From Paenibacillus silvestris (GTDB lineage Bacteria; Bacillota; Bacilli; Paenibacillales; NBRC-103111), in the NCBI RefSeq assembly GCF_009882985.1, contig NZ_WTUZ01000022.1:1153065-1217064 (forward strand): a DNA stretch of 64,000 bases, given 5' to 3'. The notes below the pieces were generated by a model. The model did not search any database. It saw nothing but the letters and a program-made list of their open reading frames with translations, and had not been told where the DNA came from. A program made the translations under genes and the position numbers. This document shows, one piece after another, positions 26,532 through 35,544 of this stretch (position 1 is the first letter of the stretch; each line of letters starts with the position of its first letter).

Positions 26532-28064
26532 ATGAAAAGCAGTATCCAAATGAATCCAAAAGCGGCGGTTCACAAAATTGACAGAAACATTTACGGGCAT
26601 TTTGCCGAGCATCTGGGCCGATGTATCTATGAGGGAATTTGGGTCGGCGAGGATTCCGACATACCCAACACACGTGGTATCCGTAATGATGTCGTTCAGG
26701 CGTTAAAGGATATGCAAATTCCAATCCTGCGCTGGCCTGGAGGGTGCTTTGCGGATGAATATCACTGGAAAGATGGCATTGGGCCTAAGGAATCCAGAGC
26801 CCGTATGATCAACACACATTGGGGTGGTGTGGTTGAGAATAACCATTTCGGTACCCACGAATTTTTCGATTTGTGCGAAATGCTGGAGACCGAGCCTTAT
26901 ATTTGCGGGAATGTTGGAAGTGGAACGGTCTATGAGATGCAACAGTGGGTCGAATATATGACCTTCGACGGCGAATCACCGATGGCCGATCTGCGGAAAG
27001 CAAACGGAAGAGAATTGCCATGGAACCTGACTTATTTCGGTGTAGGCAACGAAAACTGGGGCTGTGGTGGCCGGATGAGAGCGGAATTTTATGCGGATCT
27101 TTACAGACAATACAGCACATATGTTAGAGATTATGGGGACAATGCCATTTATAAAATTGCTGCCGGCCCCAGAGGAGATAATTACCACTGGACGGAAGTG
27201 ATGATGCGGGAAACAGGTCATTTCATGGACGGACTAGCGCTCCATTACTACACGAGGCTAAGAGATCACAACTTCGTAATAGAAAATCCCGATGGTAACA
27301 GAATTTATATCAAAGATCCGAAAGCGGTGAGAGGCCAGGCCGTTGACTTCGAGGAGAATGAATGGTTTGGCATCATGAAGGCGGCGTATTTCACAGAAGA
27401 ACTTGTGACGAAGCACTCGGCTATTATGGATAAATACGACCCCGAGAAGAAAGTCGCGCTTATCATTGACGAGTGGGGGACGTGGTTTGATGTTGAGCCA
27501 GGTACCAATCCAGGCTTCCTATTTCAGCAAAATACAATGAGAGATGCGGTTTCTGCTGCGATCAGCCTGAATATCTTCAATAATCACGCTGACCGCGTAA
27601 GAATGGCGAATATTGCACAGACAATTAATGTCCTCCAAGCTGTTATTTTAACGGAAGGGGATAAAATGATCCTGACCCCTACCTATCATGTCTTCGAAAT
27701 GTTTAAAGTACATCAGGATGCCATCCTGCAACCAATTGAGATTCAGAGCGGCGTATACAAGCTCAATGGGGAAGAAGTGCCGCAGCTTAGCGCCTCCGCC
27801 TCCGTCGATGCTGAGGGTAAGCTGAACATGACCATTTGCAATACAGATCCGAGAAATGCTGCACAGTTAGATTGTCATATGGGAGGAATTATCGGTAAGC
27901 AGGTAACGGGAAGAGTTTTGGTTTCGTCTACAATGAACAGCCATAATTCTTTTGAGAATCCTGTTCATGTCAAACCCGAGCCATTTACCAGTGTACAATT
28001 GAATCAAGAAGGATTCCATGCGGATATCCCACCGATGTCTGTTGTCGTGCTGACGATCAATTAA
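26532..28064 (+). CDS. GH51 alpha-L-arabinofuranosidase (first copy)
   Basis: This 510-residue intracellular enzyme has no signal peptide and starts after an AGGAGG site. The N-terminal TIM-barrel motif W-P-G-G-C-F-A-D is present, with the acid/base in G-N-E-N-W-G (Glu174) and the nucleophile in D-E-W-G-T-W (Glu314), followed by the C-terminal beta-domain. These are the hallmarks of clan GH-A retaining arabinofuranosidases that remove terminal alpha-L-arabinofuranose from arabinan, arabinoxylan or their oligosaccharides. It is the first enzyme after importer C. A paralogue with the same motifs follows after a small Cys-rich protein gene. Length is normal. Confidence 0.96.
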   Translation: MKSSIQMNPKAAVHKIDRNIYGHFAEHLGRCIYEGIWVGEDSDIPNTRGIRNDVVQALKDMQIPILRWPGGCFADEYHWKDGIGPKESRARMINTHWGGVVENNHFGTHEFFDLCEMLETEPYICGNVGSGTVYEMQQWVEYMTFDGESPMADLRKANGRELPWNLTYFGVGNENWGCGGRMRAEFYADLYRQYSTYVRDYGDNAIYKIAAGPRGDNYHWTEVMMRETGHFMDGLALHYYTRLRDHNFVIENPDGNRIYIKDPKAVRGQAVDFEENEWFGIMKAAYFTEELVTKHSAIMDKYDPEKKVALIIDEWGTWFDVEPGTNPGFLFQQNTMRDAVSAAISLNIFNNHADRVRMANIAQTINVLQAVILTEGDKMILTPTYHVFEMFKVHQDAILQPIEIQSGVYKLNGEEVPQLSASASVDAEGKLNMTICNTDPRNAAQLDCHMGGIIGKQVTGRVLVSSTMNSHNSFENPVHVKPEPFTSVQLNQEGFHADIPPMSVVVLTIN

Positions 28065-28082
28065 ATCGGAGGGAGATATCCG

Positions 28083-28349
28083 ATGGCTAACAAACACGGT
28101 CCATGCAAGGACTGCTCAGAGACGATAGATGTTACACCAGAAAAAATAGAGGCAATGCTGCAAATACTGATTAATTCAAGGCACATAGAGCTTGTAGATG
28201 AGCAAACAAGCCATAGTCGCTTAGCTCAATGTAAGGGCTGCAGCGGTTATATACATGGAGGAACATGTAAATATTGCGGTTGTCTTGTTCAAATACGGAC
28301 TAAAATAAAGGATAGGGCATGTCCCTATCCTTTATCTCCTAAATGGTAG
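28083..28349 (+). CDS. Small Cys-rich (DUF6171-like) protein
   Basis: This 88-residue protein starts at an ATG behind GGAGGGAG, 18 bases after the first GH51 gene. The Cys pairs C-K-D-C (about 8-11), C-K-G-C (about 50-53) and C-K-Y-C-G-C (about 62-67) suggest one or two zinc-ribbon-like knuckles. It resembles the DUF6171 group of small Bacillota proteins of unknown function; that assignment is from memory of the Cys pattern. The function is not known. Its last codons (28305-28335) form a perfect 13-bp RNA stem, and its stop codon lies inside a second small stem next to the ribosome site of the following GH51 gene. This suggests control of the second enzyme's translation. Confidence 0.8.
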   Translation: MANKHGPCKDCSETIDVTPEKIEAMLQILINSRHIELVDEQTSHSRLAQCKGCSGYIHGGTCKYCGCLVQIRTKIKDRACPYPLSPKW

Positions 28350-28352
28350 GAG
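28305..28352 (+). promoter_or_regulatory. Two consecutive RNA hairpins at the end of the small gene
   Basis: The first is ATAAAGGATAGGG (28305-28317) paired with CCCTATCCTTTAT (28323-28335) around a 5-base loop. The second is CTCCTA (28336-28341) with TAGGAG (28347-28352). The second stem holds the stop codon and borders the GGGAG ribosome site of the next gene. Confidence 0.6.
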
Positions 28353-28361
28353 CGGGAGAAA

Positions 28362-29906
28362 ATGATGACTACAATCGACATTTGGCTGAATGAAGAGATA
28401 GGGCGCATTAATCCCAATATTTATGGACACTTTATTGAGCACTTGGGCGGAGTCGTCTACGATGGGATATGGGTAGGTGAGGACTCTGAAATTCCTAATA
28501 TAAAGGGATTCAGACAGGAGCTTATTGAGAAATTAAAAGAAATTAACCCATCTGTTATCCGCTGGCCGGGTGGCTGTTTTGCGGAGACGTACAACTGGAG
28601 AGATGGCATCGGTCCAAGTGAGAAGCGTCCCACAACCGTTAATTGGTGGTATATGAACGACGGAAAGCTTGAATCTAACCAGGTTGGTACTCATGAGTTT
28701 ATTGATTTTTGCAATCTAGTCAATGCAGAGCCATACTTTGCTGTGAATGCGACGACAACAACCGTTTTGGAAGCTAGAAATTGGATTGAATACTGTAACA
28801 TGATGCAAGGTACAACTACACTTGCGCAGGAACGGGAGAAGAACGGAAGTCCGGAGCCTTTTAACGTCAAATATTGGGGGCTTGGCAACGAAAATTGGGG
28901 TGGCGGCGGCTGCATGACACCTGAGGATTACTGTCATATTTACAGAAAGTACGGCATAATCAGCAAAAGTGTAGGGCAGGATCTTCAGTTCATCGCATGC
29001 GGACCGTATGAAGATATTCCCGAGTGGACAGCTAAATTTTTTGACAAGTATAAAGAGATGTACACGGTGGGGCGAGTTGCTCCCATGTTTGGATACTCAC
29101 TTCACTACTATGTGACTAATACGGGAAGAATGGGCACGGAGCTGACATATAGTGATGCGCAGTGGTATGAAATGATGCGGGTCGGACTGGACATGGAGCC
29201 GTTTATTCAATCCCAGTATGAGATGATTCGCGCTGCAATGCCCGAAACATCGATTGGACTCGTCGTCGATGAGTGGGGGGTGTGGCATCAGCAGAATGGG
29301 AGGCATCCGCTGCCGGGCAACTATTTATTTGAGCAGATGAGCACAATGAGAGAGGCAGTGCTGGCGGCGCTTTCGTTAAATATTTTCAACAACCACTGTG
29401 ATAAAGTTGTCATGGCTAATGTGGCTCAGCTTGTCAACTGTATCCATTCCCTGTTTCTTGCCAAGGGTAATGCCTGTGTGGCAACTACAAGCTATTACGT
29501 GTTCGATATGTATAAAATTCACCAGAATGCAACAAGTCTTAAAACGGAAGTCAATTGTAAAAGCATAACCTACATATTTGAAGGAAAGACCTATGATATT
29601 CCAAGCATCTCCTGCTCAGCATCGTTCAGGGATGGTATACTTGCCGTTACACTTGCGAACTTAACCGTGGATGAGGATCAAGAGATCATGTTCAATCTGC
29701 ACGGCGGCCAATATACGAGCACAGGGACAATGGTCGTATTATCTTCTTACAATCATAAGAATGGCAATTCTTTTGAGGAACCATATAAAGTTACACCCGT
29801 GGAACAGAACATTTCACCAGTAGGAGTCGAACTTACCGTTACAATTCCTAAAGCTTCTGTAGTTTTATTAACATTGGATGTATCTAGCTCTGCCGTAGAT
29901 GAATAA
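28362..29906 (+). CDS. GH51 alpha-L-arabinofuranosidase (second copy)
   Basis: This 514-residue intracellular enzyme is paralogous to the preceding GH51. It has W-P-G-G-C-F-A-E, acid/base G-N-E-N-W-G-G (Glu177) and nucleophile D-E-W-G-V-W (Glu304). The ten-residue difference in the distance between the catalytic residues, against the first copy, comes from loop changes that may alter linkage or chain-length preference. Two adjacent ATGs (28362 and 28365) follow a GGGAG site. It closes operon C, and a clear terminator follows. Confidence 0.96.
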   Translation: MMTTIDIWLNEEIGRINPNIYGHFIEHLGGVVYDGIWVGEDSEIPNIKGFRQELIEKLKEINPSVIRWPGGCFAETYNWRDGIGPSEKRPTTVNWWYMNDGKLESNQVGTHEFIDFCNLVNAEPYFAVNATTTTVLEARNWIEYCNMMQGTTTLAQEREKNGSPEPFNVKYWGLGNENWGGGGCMTPEDYCHIYRKYGIISKSVGQDLQFIACGPYEDIPEWTAKFFDKYKEMYTVGRVAPMFGYSLHYYVTNTGRMGTELTYSDAQWYEMMRVGLDMEPFIQSQYEMIRAAMPETSIGLVVDEWGVWHQQNGRHPLPGNYLFEQMSTMREAVLAALSLNIFNNHCDKVVMANVAQLVNCIHSLFLAKGNACVATTSYYVFDMYKIHQNATSLKTEVNCKSITYIFEGKTYDIPSISCSASFRDGILAVTLANLTVDEDQEIMFNLHGGQYTSTGTMVVLSSYNHKNGNSFEEPYKVTPVEQNISPVGVELTVTIPKASVVLLTLDVSSSAVDE

Positions 29907-29916
29907 GGACACTGAG

Positions 29917-29945
29917 GCAGCCGACCCTAATCGGCTGCTTTTTCT
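29917..29945 (+). terminator. Intrinsic terminator of operon C
   Basis: An 8-bp GC-rich stem, GCAGCCGA (29917-29924) with TCGGCTGC (29931-29938), followed by TTTTTCT. Confidence 0.88.
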
Positions 29946-30110
29946 CATTAGAAGGGTAGTATAGCGCTATCCAATTCAGAAGCTAGCTTGTGCTACAATA
30001 AATAAAATGCAGGAAGAACCAGCTTATGCATGTCCTTAAGTTTATGAGATTCTTTCATTAGATGTAAAATTACCTTTAATTTATAGGGGGAAGACCTTTA
30101 GTTTATGAAT

Positions 30111-30165
30111 TGTAAGCGTATTCCTAGTGGATATAATTAGATATATCAAGATGTAAGCGTTTAAA
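30111..30165 (+). promoter_or_regulatory. Paired TGTAAGCGT repeats (cre-like) before importer D
   Basis: TGTAAGCGT occurs at 30111-30119 and again at 30152-30160, 41 bases apart (about four helical turns). The second copy extends to a near-consensus cre (TGTAAGCGTTTAAA, one mismatch). They may be two operators, for CcpA or for a dedicated regulator. Confidence 0.45.
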
Positions 30166-30193
30166 GGGAGATATGAAAGGGAGGAAAAAGAAA

Positions 30194-31873
30194 ATGGCAT
30201 TACCAATGAAGCGTACTACACTTCGAATGATCGTTCCTGTTTTGACTCTCAGTGTTATCTTGTCAGGATGCAGTGACGCAGGCAGCGGTTCAACTGATTC
30301 TAGCACGGCTCCAGCTACCACAGGAAGTCCTGTGGCTGCGCAAGGTACGGATGCTATTAAACCGTTGACGATTTCTATGTTCATTGCTAACTCTTACCAG
30401 CAGCCTACGGCAGACAATCGCATTTATAAGATGATTAAGGATAAAACAGGCGTCAGCTTAAAAATGGAATTTCTGGTCGGTGATCTCACGCAGAAACTAG
30501 GTGTTATGATTGCCGGTGGCGATTACCCAGACGTAATTACTGGCGATGACAAACTGATCGCTGCAGGCGCATTCGTGCCACTGGAAGACATGATCGAGAA
30601 GTACGCACCGAACCTGAAGAAGCATTACGCGGATGTTTGGAACCAAATTAAGGATCCGGCAAGCGGACATATCTACGCACTTCCGGGTTACAATGCATTC
30701 ACGGGAACATTTACTGAAACGACTTACGAGGGACCTGGCTTCTGGTTGCAAAAGGACATTCTGAAGGAGCAGGGATGGCCGACTCCGAAGACACTGGAAG
30801 ATTACTTCGCCATTATAGAAAAGGCCAAGCAGCAGCACCCCGACAGAATCGGTTTCGAGACGCTGAACTTCGATTGGAGAACCTTTCCGTTGCAGAATCC
30901 GCCAGAACATTTGGCAGGATATCCGAACGATGGCGGCGTGACGGTAGATAACGGCAAGGCATCCATTTTTGCTGACAAGGATATAGCTAAGAACTATTAC
31001 AAGAAACTGAACGAAGTAAACAGTAAAGGACTGTTGGACAAGGAAGCGCTTGTGCAGAATTATGATCAGTACTTGGCTAAGATCGCTAGCGGTCGAGTTA
31101 TCGGTATGTTTGACCAGCATTGGAACTTTGGTGATGGCGAGAAGTCGTTGATTTCTCAGGGTAATTTTGGCGGCACTTACGTAGGTTTCCCCTTGCTCTA
31201 TCCAGGTGCGAAGGAATATTACCGGGATCGTCCTGCTTTAACCATCAATCGCGGTTATGGCATTTCAGTAAAGGCGAAAGATCCGATCGCAATACTGAAA
31301 TTCCTTGATAGTTTGATGACAGAAGATTGGCAGAAAACGCTGCAATGGGGAGTTCAAGGTCAGGACTATCAAGTGAAGGATGGCAAATATTATCGTACTC
31401 CTGAACAGCGTGATCAGCAAAATGATAATACCTGGAAGCTAGCCAATAAAGCAGAAGCCTTCTTCTTTAATTTACCTAAAATGCAGGGTACTTACACCGA
31501 TGGGAACGCGACTGATCCGAACACGCAGCCGCAGGAGTTCTATGATAGCTTGAAGCCAGTGGATCAGGAAGTCTTGAAGGCTTACAATCATAAGACTTGG
31601 GCAGAGTTCTTCAAAACACCTGTTGATAATCCCGTGTATTATCCAGCGTGGTCCATCGACTTGATCGACGGATCCCCGGCAAAAGTGGCCCAAACTAAGA
31701 TAAATGATCTGGCAGTGAAGTATTTGCCGAAAGCGGTCTTGGCGAGCCCAACGGATTTCGAAAAAGTCTGGAAAGAATATACCGATCAGCTTTCCAAAGC
31801 GAATGTCAAAGCCTATGAAGATCGTATTAACGATCAGATTCAATGGCGGATCAAGAACTGGAGCAGCAAATAA
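30194..31873 (+). CDS. Extracellular sugar-binding lipoprotein, LplA-like (system D)
   Basis: This protein has 559 residues from the ATG at 30194, which has GGGAGG 9 bases upstream; the earlier ATG at 30173 has its ribosome site too close. Lipobox L-S-G-C (Cys26) is followed by a Ser/Thr/Ala-rich linker and a large LplA-type binding domain with I-S-M-F-I-A-N as the first strand. It is membrane-anchored on the outside and works with the two permeases downstream. No enzyme gene belongs to this importer, so its ligand is open. Confidence 0.92.
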   Translation: MALPMKRTTLRMIVPVLTLSVILSGCSDAGSGSTDSSTAPATTGSPVAAQGTDAIKPLTISMFIANSYQQPTADNRIYKMIKDKTGVSLKMEFLVGDLTQKLGVMIAGGDYPDVITGDDKLIAAGAFVPLEDMIEKYAPNLKKHYADVWNQIKDPASGHIYALPGYNAFTGTFTETTYEGPGFWLQKDILKEQGWPTPKTLEDYFAIIEKAKQQHPDRIGFETLNFDWRTFPLQNPPEHLAGYPNDGGVTVDNGKASIFADKDIAKNYYKKLNEVNSKGLLDKEALVQNYDQYLAKIASGRVIGMFDQHWNFGDGEKSLISQGNFGGTYVGFPLLYPGAKEYYRDRPALTINRGYGISVKAKDPIAILKFLDSLMTEDWQKTLQWGVQGQDYQVKDGKYYRTPEQRDQQNDNTWKLANKAEAFFFNLPKMQGTYTDGNATDPNTQPQEFYDSLKPVDQEVLKAYNHKTWAEFFKTPVDNPVYYPAWSIDLIDGSPAKVAQTKINDLAVKYLPKAVLASPTDFEKVWKEYTDQLSKANVKAYEDRINDQIQWRIKNWSSK

Positions 31874-31893
31874 TTCATAGGTACTTATCAAGG

Positions 31894-31920
31894 AGCGGAG
31901 GAGACCAGGTCTTCTCCGCT
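31894..31920 (+). other. Intercistronic RNA hairpin between binding protein and permease genes (system D)
   Basis: AGCGGAGGAGACC (31894-31906) and GGTCTTCTCCGCT (31908-31920) are complementary except for one wobble; the tip must open to form the loop. There is no T-run, so a stability or processing role fits best. Confidence 0.55.
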
Positions 31921-31956
31921 TACAGATAACACATTTCGGTTCGGGAGGGAGTAATC

Positions 31957-32943
31957 ATGGCCGAAACTATACTGAAACAAGATGCGAAAGCAGTTGTTAA
32001 GAAAAAGAAATGGATCGATCGAGAAATTGGCGTAGAATTCAGCTGGAAAACGATAAAAAGTCAAAAGCAGTTGATCTTTATGTCGTTACCGATTCTGATC
32101 TATTTGATTATTTTCAATTATGTCCCCATTTGGGGCTGGTTAATGGCCTTTCAAAATTATCGCCCGGCCTTGCCATTTCTCAAACAGAAATGGGTTGGCT
32201 TTGATCAATTTAAATTTCTGATGGGTGATGATGTCTTCCTTCAGGTACTCCGTAATACACTGGGCATGAGCTTGATCAATTTGGTACTGGGATTTGTAAC
32301 AGCGATCGTGCTGGCGCTTCTTCTTAATGAAATCAGAACAAAAATATTCAAAAGCACGGTACAGACGATTTCGTATTTACCCCACTTCTTGTCATGGGTG
32401 ATAGCGGCTGGTATTGTGGCCTCCACGCTGTCCGTAGAGGATGGGATCGTCAATGTCGTATTAATGAAGCTTCATTTCATCAAAGAGCCGATTATGTGGC
32501 TTAGCATTGGACATTATTTCTGGGGTATTGTCGGTGCTGCCAACGTGTGGAAGGAAGTAGGTTGGAACACGATTATCTACTTGGCTGCGATTACGTCCAT
32601 AGATCCTTCGCTTTATGAAGCCGCCTCCATGGATGGGGCGAACCGGTATCAGAAAATGCGTTATGTTACCCTACCGGGCATTAAAGCGACGTTCATTATT
32701 CTGTTAATTATGAATGTTGGCCATATCTTGGATGCGGGTTTTGAAGTGCAATATTTGCTTGGGAATGGTCTGGTTGTGGACTGGTCGCAAACGATTGATA
32801 TTTTCGTATTGAAATATGGAATAGCACTTGGCAACTACTCGTTGGCGACTGCGGCGGGAATATTTAAAACGATCGTCAGCATTGTAATGGTTTTGGGTGC
32901 GAATCATATTGCGAAGCGCCTCGGCGAAGAGCGGTTGTTATAA
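31957..32943 (+). CDS. ABC sugar transporter permease, LplB-like (system D)
   Basis: This 328-residue CUT1 permease starts at an ATG after GGGAGGGAG. A long basic N-terminal arm (about 45 residues) comes before the six membrane segments; the EAA loop is near residue 221 (E-A-A-S-M-D-G-A-N). It is co-encoded with the next permease, whose ribosome site begins right after its stop. It resembles the LplB-type permeases of systems A, B and E, which points to repeated duplication of one importer type in this locus. Confidence 0.92.
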   Translation: MAETILKQDAKAVVKKKKWIDREIGVEFSWKTIKSQKQLIFMSLPILIYLIIFNYVPIWGWLMAFQNYRPALPFLKQKWVGFDQFKFLMGDDVFLQVLRNTLGMSLINLVLGFVTAIVLALLLNEIRTKIFKSTVQTISYLPHFLSWVIAAGIVASTLSVEDGIVNVVLMKLHFIKEPIMWLSIGHYFWGIVGAANVWKEVGWNTIIYLAAITSIDPSLYEAASMDGANRYQKMRYVTLPGIKATFIILLIMNVGHILDAGFEVQYLLGNGLVVDWSQTIDIFVLKYGIALGNYSLATAAGIFKTIVSIVMVLGANHIAKRLGEERLL

Positions 32944-32954
32944 GGGGGTTGGAT

Positions 32955-33866
32955 ATGAAAACAGCTGCTTTCCAGAATAGTCGCTTGGAAGCGATTCTAT
33001 TCAACACACTGAACGGATTTTTTATGCTCTTCTTGGTCATCGTTACTCTGTATCCTTTTCTTCATACGTTGACGGTATCTTTTAACGAAGGAAATGATAC
33101 GCTGCGGGGCGGCCTATACTTATGGCCGAGGATGTGGAGCTTGCAAAATTATCGAGCGATTTTCATCTCAGGAACGATCTATCATGCTGCATGGATCTCG
33201 GTCGCTAGGACTGTTGCGCTTACTGTGTTAGGTGTGTTTCTGACTTCCATGCTAGCTTATACGTTGGCTCAGCCACACTATTTATTTCGTAAAATCATTG
33301 GCGTGTTTTTCGTACTGACTATGTATTTCAATGCGGGCTTAATCCCAAATTATTTCCTGATCAAACAACTGGGATTGCTGAACAGCTTTTGGGTGTACAT
33401 TCTTCCAGGGATGGTTAGTGCGTTTAACCTGATAGTCATCCGTACCTATATCAAGTCTCTCCCAGGTAGTTTAATTGAATCAGCGAAGATAGACGGTGCA
33501 GGAGATTTTACGATTTTTCTGCGGATTATCTTTCCTCTCTGCACCCCCGTCTTGGCAACCATTGCGTTATTCATTGCGGTTGGCTCATGGAACTCTTGGT
33601 TTGACACGTTCTTGTACGCTTCTTCCAATATTAAATTAAGTACGCTCCAGTACGAGATGATGAAGCTCTTGGGCTCTACAATGAGTAGTAACAGTGATCC
33701 GGCACTCTTAAATGGTGTCAACACGGGCCAATCCAAAGGCATGGTTACCCCTGCTTCGGTTCGGGCTGCCATCACAATTGTAACTGCTGTGCCAATTTTG
33801 TTAGTATATCCTTTCTTGCAGCGCTTCTTTGTAGTAGGTTTAAATCTGGGCAGCGTAAAAGAATAA
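32955..33866 (+). CDS. ABC sugar transporter permease, LplC-like (system D)
   Basis: This 303-residue partner permease starts at the ATG at 32955, which sits 6 bases after GGGGG; an in-frame TTG at 32949 abuts that site and is rejected. Six membrane segments are present, with an EAA loop near residue 175 (E-S-A-K-I-D-G-A-G) and the C-terminal V-V-G-L-N-L-G-S-V-K-E. A strong terminator follows, so the sensor genes downstream are a separate unit. Confidence 0.92.
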   Translation: MKTAAFQNSRLEAILFNTLNGFFMLFLVIVTLYPFLHTLTVSFNEGNDTLRGGLYLWPRMWSLQNYRAIFISGTIYHAAWISVARTVALTVLGVFLTSMLAYTLAQPHYLFRKIIGVFFVLTMYFNAGLIPNYFLIKQLGLLNSFWVYILPGMVSAFNLIVIRTYIKSLPGSLIESAKIDGAGDFTIFLRIIFPLCTPVLATIALFIAVGSWNSWFDTFLYASSNIKLSTLQYEMMKLLGSTMSSNSDPALLNGVNTGQSKGMVTPASVRAAITIVTAVPILLVYPFLQRFFVVGLNLGSVKE

Positions 33867-33886
33867 GACTTCGGGCATTTATTGTA

Positions 33887-33923
33887 AAAAGCCGTTTTAG
33901 TCCGAGGACTAAAACGGCTTTTC
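33887..33923 (+). terminator. Intrinsic terminator of importer D
   Basis: A 17-bp inverted repeat (left arm 33887-33903, right arm 33906-33922) with A- and T-runs at its ends. Confidence 0.9.
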
Positions 33924-33925
33924 CA

Positions 33926-33955
33926 TTGCTGGATGTATGGGCGGGACCGTATAAT
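33926..33955 (+). promoter_or_regulatory. Probable promoter of the regulator-kinase-regulator unit
   Basis: TTGCTG (33926-33931), an 18-base spacer and a perfect TATAAT (33950-33955), directly after the terminator and 37 bases before the first regulator gene. Confidence 0.6.
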
Positions 33956-33991
33956 AGTTTCATATCAAGAGGGAAATCAGGTGAAATGGGA

Positions 33992-35521
33992 ATGTTGAAG
34001 GTTCTGATTGCCGATGATGAGCCGATTATGCTGGAAGGGTTACGTTTTCTAGTTGATTGGCACAAGCTTGGATTTGAAATATATGCAGAGGCACTTGACG
34101 GAGAGGACGCTCTACAGCTAATAGAGGAAAGCTGCCCTCATCTGATCATAACTGATATTCGGATGCCCGTCATTGATGGCTTGGAATTAATTGAAAAGGT
34201 TTATTTGCGCTTTCCTGATACGAAATTTATCGTGTTGAGCGGCTACGCTGATTTTCAATATGCGCAGCAGGCGATGAAATTTGGTGTTTCCAATTATTTG
34301 ACGAAGCCTTTGGACGAGGTGGAATTAGAGAGTGCAGTTCTTGCGGTTGCAGAGGACATTCGAGCGGAGGCAGAACAACGAGCTCTGCAGCGCTCTATCA
34401 TTGATCGTAGTCGTGCTGAAACGGTTTCACGGCTTTTGATGGGAGACGTCAGAAAGGAATGGGTGGACAAGGCGCGGAGCCTGCTGAAACTGGACGAGCA
34501 ATCCAGAGTTCGCTGTATCTACCTTGTTTGCAGCAAGTTGGAAGATAGAGAACAAGAGCAGATCAGCCTGTTTCAGCGTCTTCGGGTAGCATTGGATTCG
34601 GATGTCTTGACGGAAGTAAGCGTGTATCCGTTCGTAGTGGGGCCTAACAGGTATGGTTTTATTCTTGCTGTGGATGCAAAGGATTCTGTATTAACTGTTC
34701 CGTTCATAGATGGTTTCGTATCGCATATCCGAAAAGAATGCAGTGAGACCTTCTCTTTTGCAATCAGCAGTGAGGTTAGGGGTGTTAATTCATTAAGTAG
34801 AGCCTATCAGGAAGCGCTTACAGCAGAGGTTTGCAAATTCCCCTCCAATCTTCCCATGGTCCACTATTATCAGGACAAAATGTCAGAGGAATCTCCATCG
34901 ATCCCTGAGGTAACCAAGACATCACTCATCCATGCCGTCAACTATGGCGATCTAGATGCCGTTCGCACGCTTACGCTTGATTTATTTATGACTTTATCTT
35001 CTTCGGAAGCGTGGGTGGCGGCAAACTTATCTACGCTGAAGCTGGAGGTTCTTCAAGTACTGGCCCAGCAAGGAGCAGATATGGAAAACTGGACTCGAAG
35101 ATGGTTTGCATCGCCTTTTCCGAAGAATGTGGGAGAACTGAACAGCAGAATGTTGAAAGAGTTTCTGGAAGCAGCAGAGTGGATCGCAAGGGAGAAAGGT
35201 ACTGGTATCGACGATATTGTTTCTGCCGCTGAAGCTTATGTTAAACAGCATTATCACGGAAAGCTGCAGCTTCAACATGTGGCTGAACATCTCCATGTGA
35301 ATGCGGCTCACTTGGGCCAACGCTTCAAGAAACAGCGTGGTCTCGCATTTAATGAGTACTTACATACCGTTCGCATTACGGAGGCCAAGAAGCTACTGCT
35401 CCGTACGGAGATGAAAATAACCGAAATCGCCCACATGGTGGGGTACTCGGATCCTGAGCAATTTGGTGCCAAGTTCAAAGCGATGACCGGCGTAATCCCA
35501 TCATCGTACAAAAAAGGCTGA
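33992..35521 (+). CDS. YesN-type response regulator, first of two around one kinase (system D)
   Basis: This protein has 509 residues from the ATG at 33992, with AGGTGA 7 bases upstream; in-frame ATGs at 33926 and 33986 fit worse, and the former lies in the promoter. Receiver domain: D-D-E near residue 9, phospho-acceptor Asp55 (I-I-T-D-I-R-M-P), Lys in T-K-P. The central region is about 120-400 and the AraC DNA-binding domain about 410-505, ending in M-T-G-V-I-P. A second regulator of the same architecture lies after the kinase, so two outputs may share one sensor. Confidence 0.92.
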   Translation: MLKVLIADDEPIMLEGLRFLVDWHKLGFEIYAEALDGEDALQLIEESCPHLIITDIRMPVIDGLELIEKVYLRFPDTKFIVLSGYADFQYAQQAMKFGVSNYLTKPLDEVELESAVLAVAEDIRAEAEQRALQRSIIDRSRAETVSRLLMGDVRKEWVDKARSLLKLDEQSRVRCIYLVCSKLEDREQEQISLFQRLRVALDSDVLTEVSVYPFVVGPNRYGFILAVDAKDSVLTVPFIDGFVSHIRKECSETFSFAISSEVRGVNSLSRAYQEALTAEVCKFPSNLPMVHYYQDKMSEESPSIPEVTKTSLIHAVNYGDLDAVRTLTLDLFMTLSSSEAWVAANLSTLKLEVLQVLAQQGADMENWTRRWFASPFPKNVGELNSRMLKEFLEAAEWIAREKGTGIDDIVSAAEAYVKQHYHGKLQLQHVAEHLHVNAAHLGQRFKKQRGLAFNEYLHTVRITEAKKLLLRTEMKITEIAHMVGYSDPEQFGAKFKAMTGVIPSSYKKG

Positions 35522-35544
35522 AAATACCCTATAGGAGATCGACA

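Noticed and set aside
30497..31120. A 207-codon open frame on the minus strand
   Set aside because: It lies entirely opposite the system D binding-protein gene, has no ribosome site, and its sequence is typical of a shadow frame.
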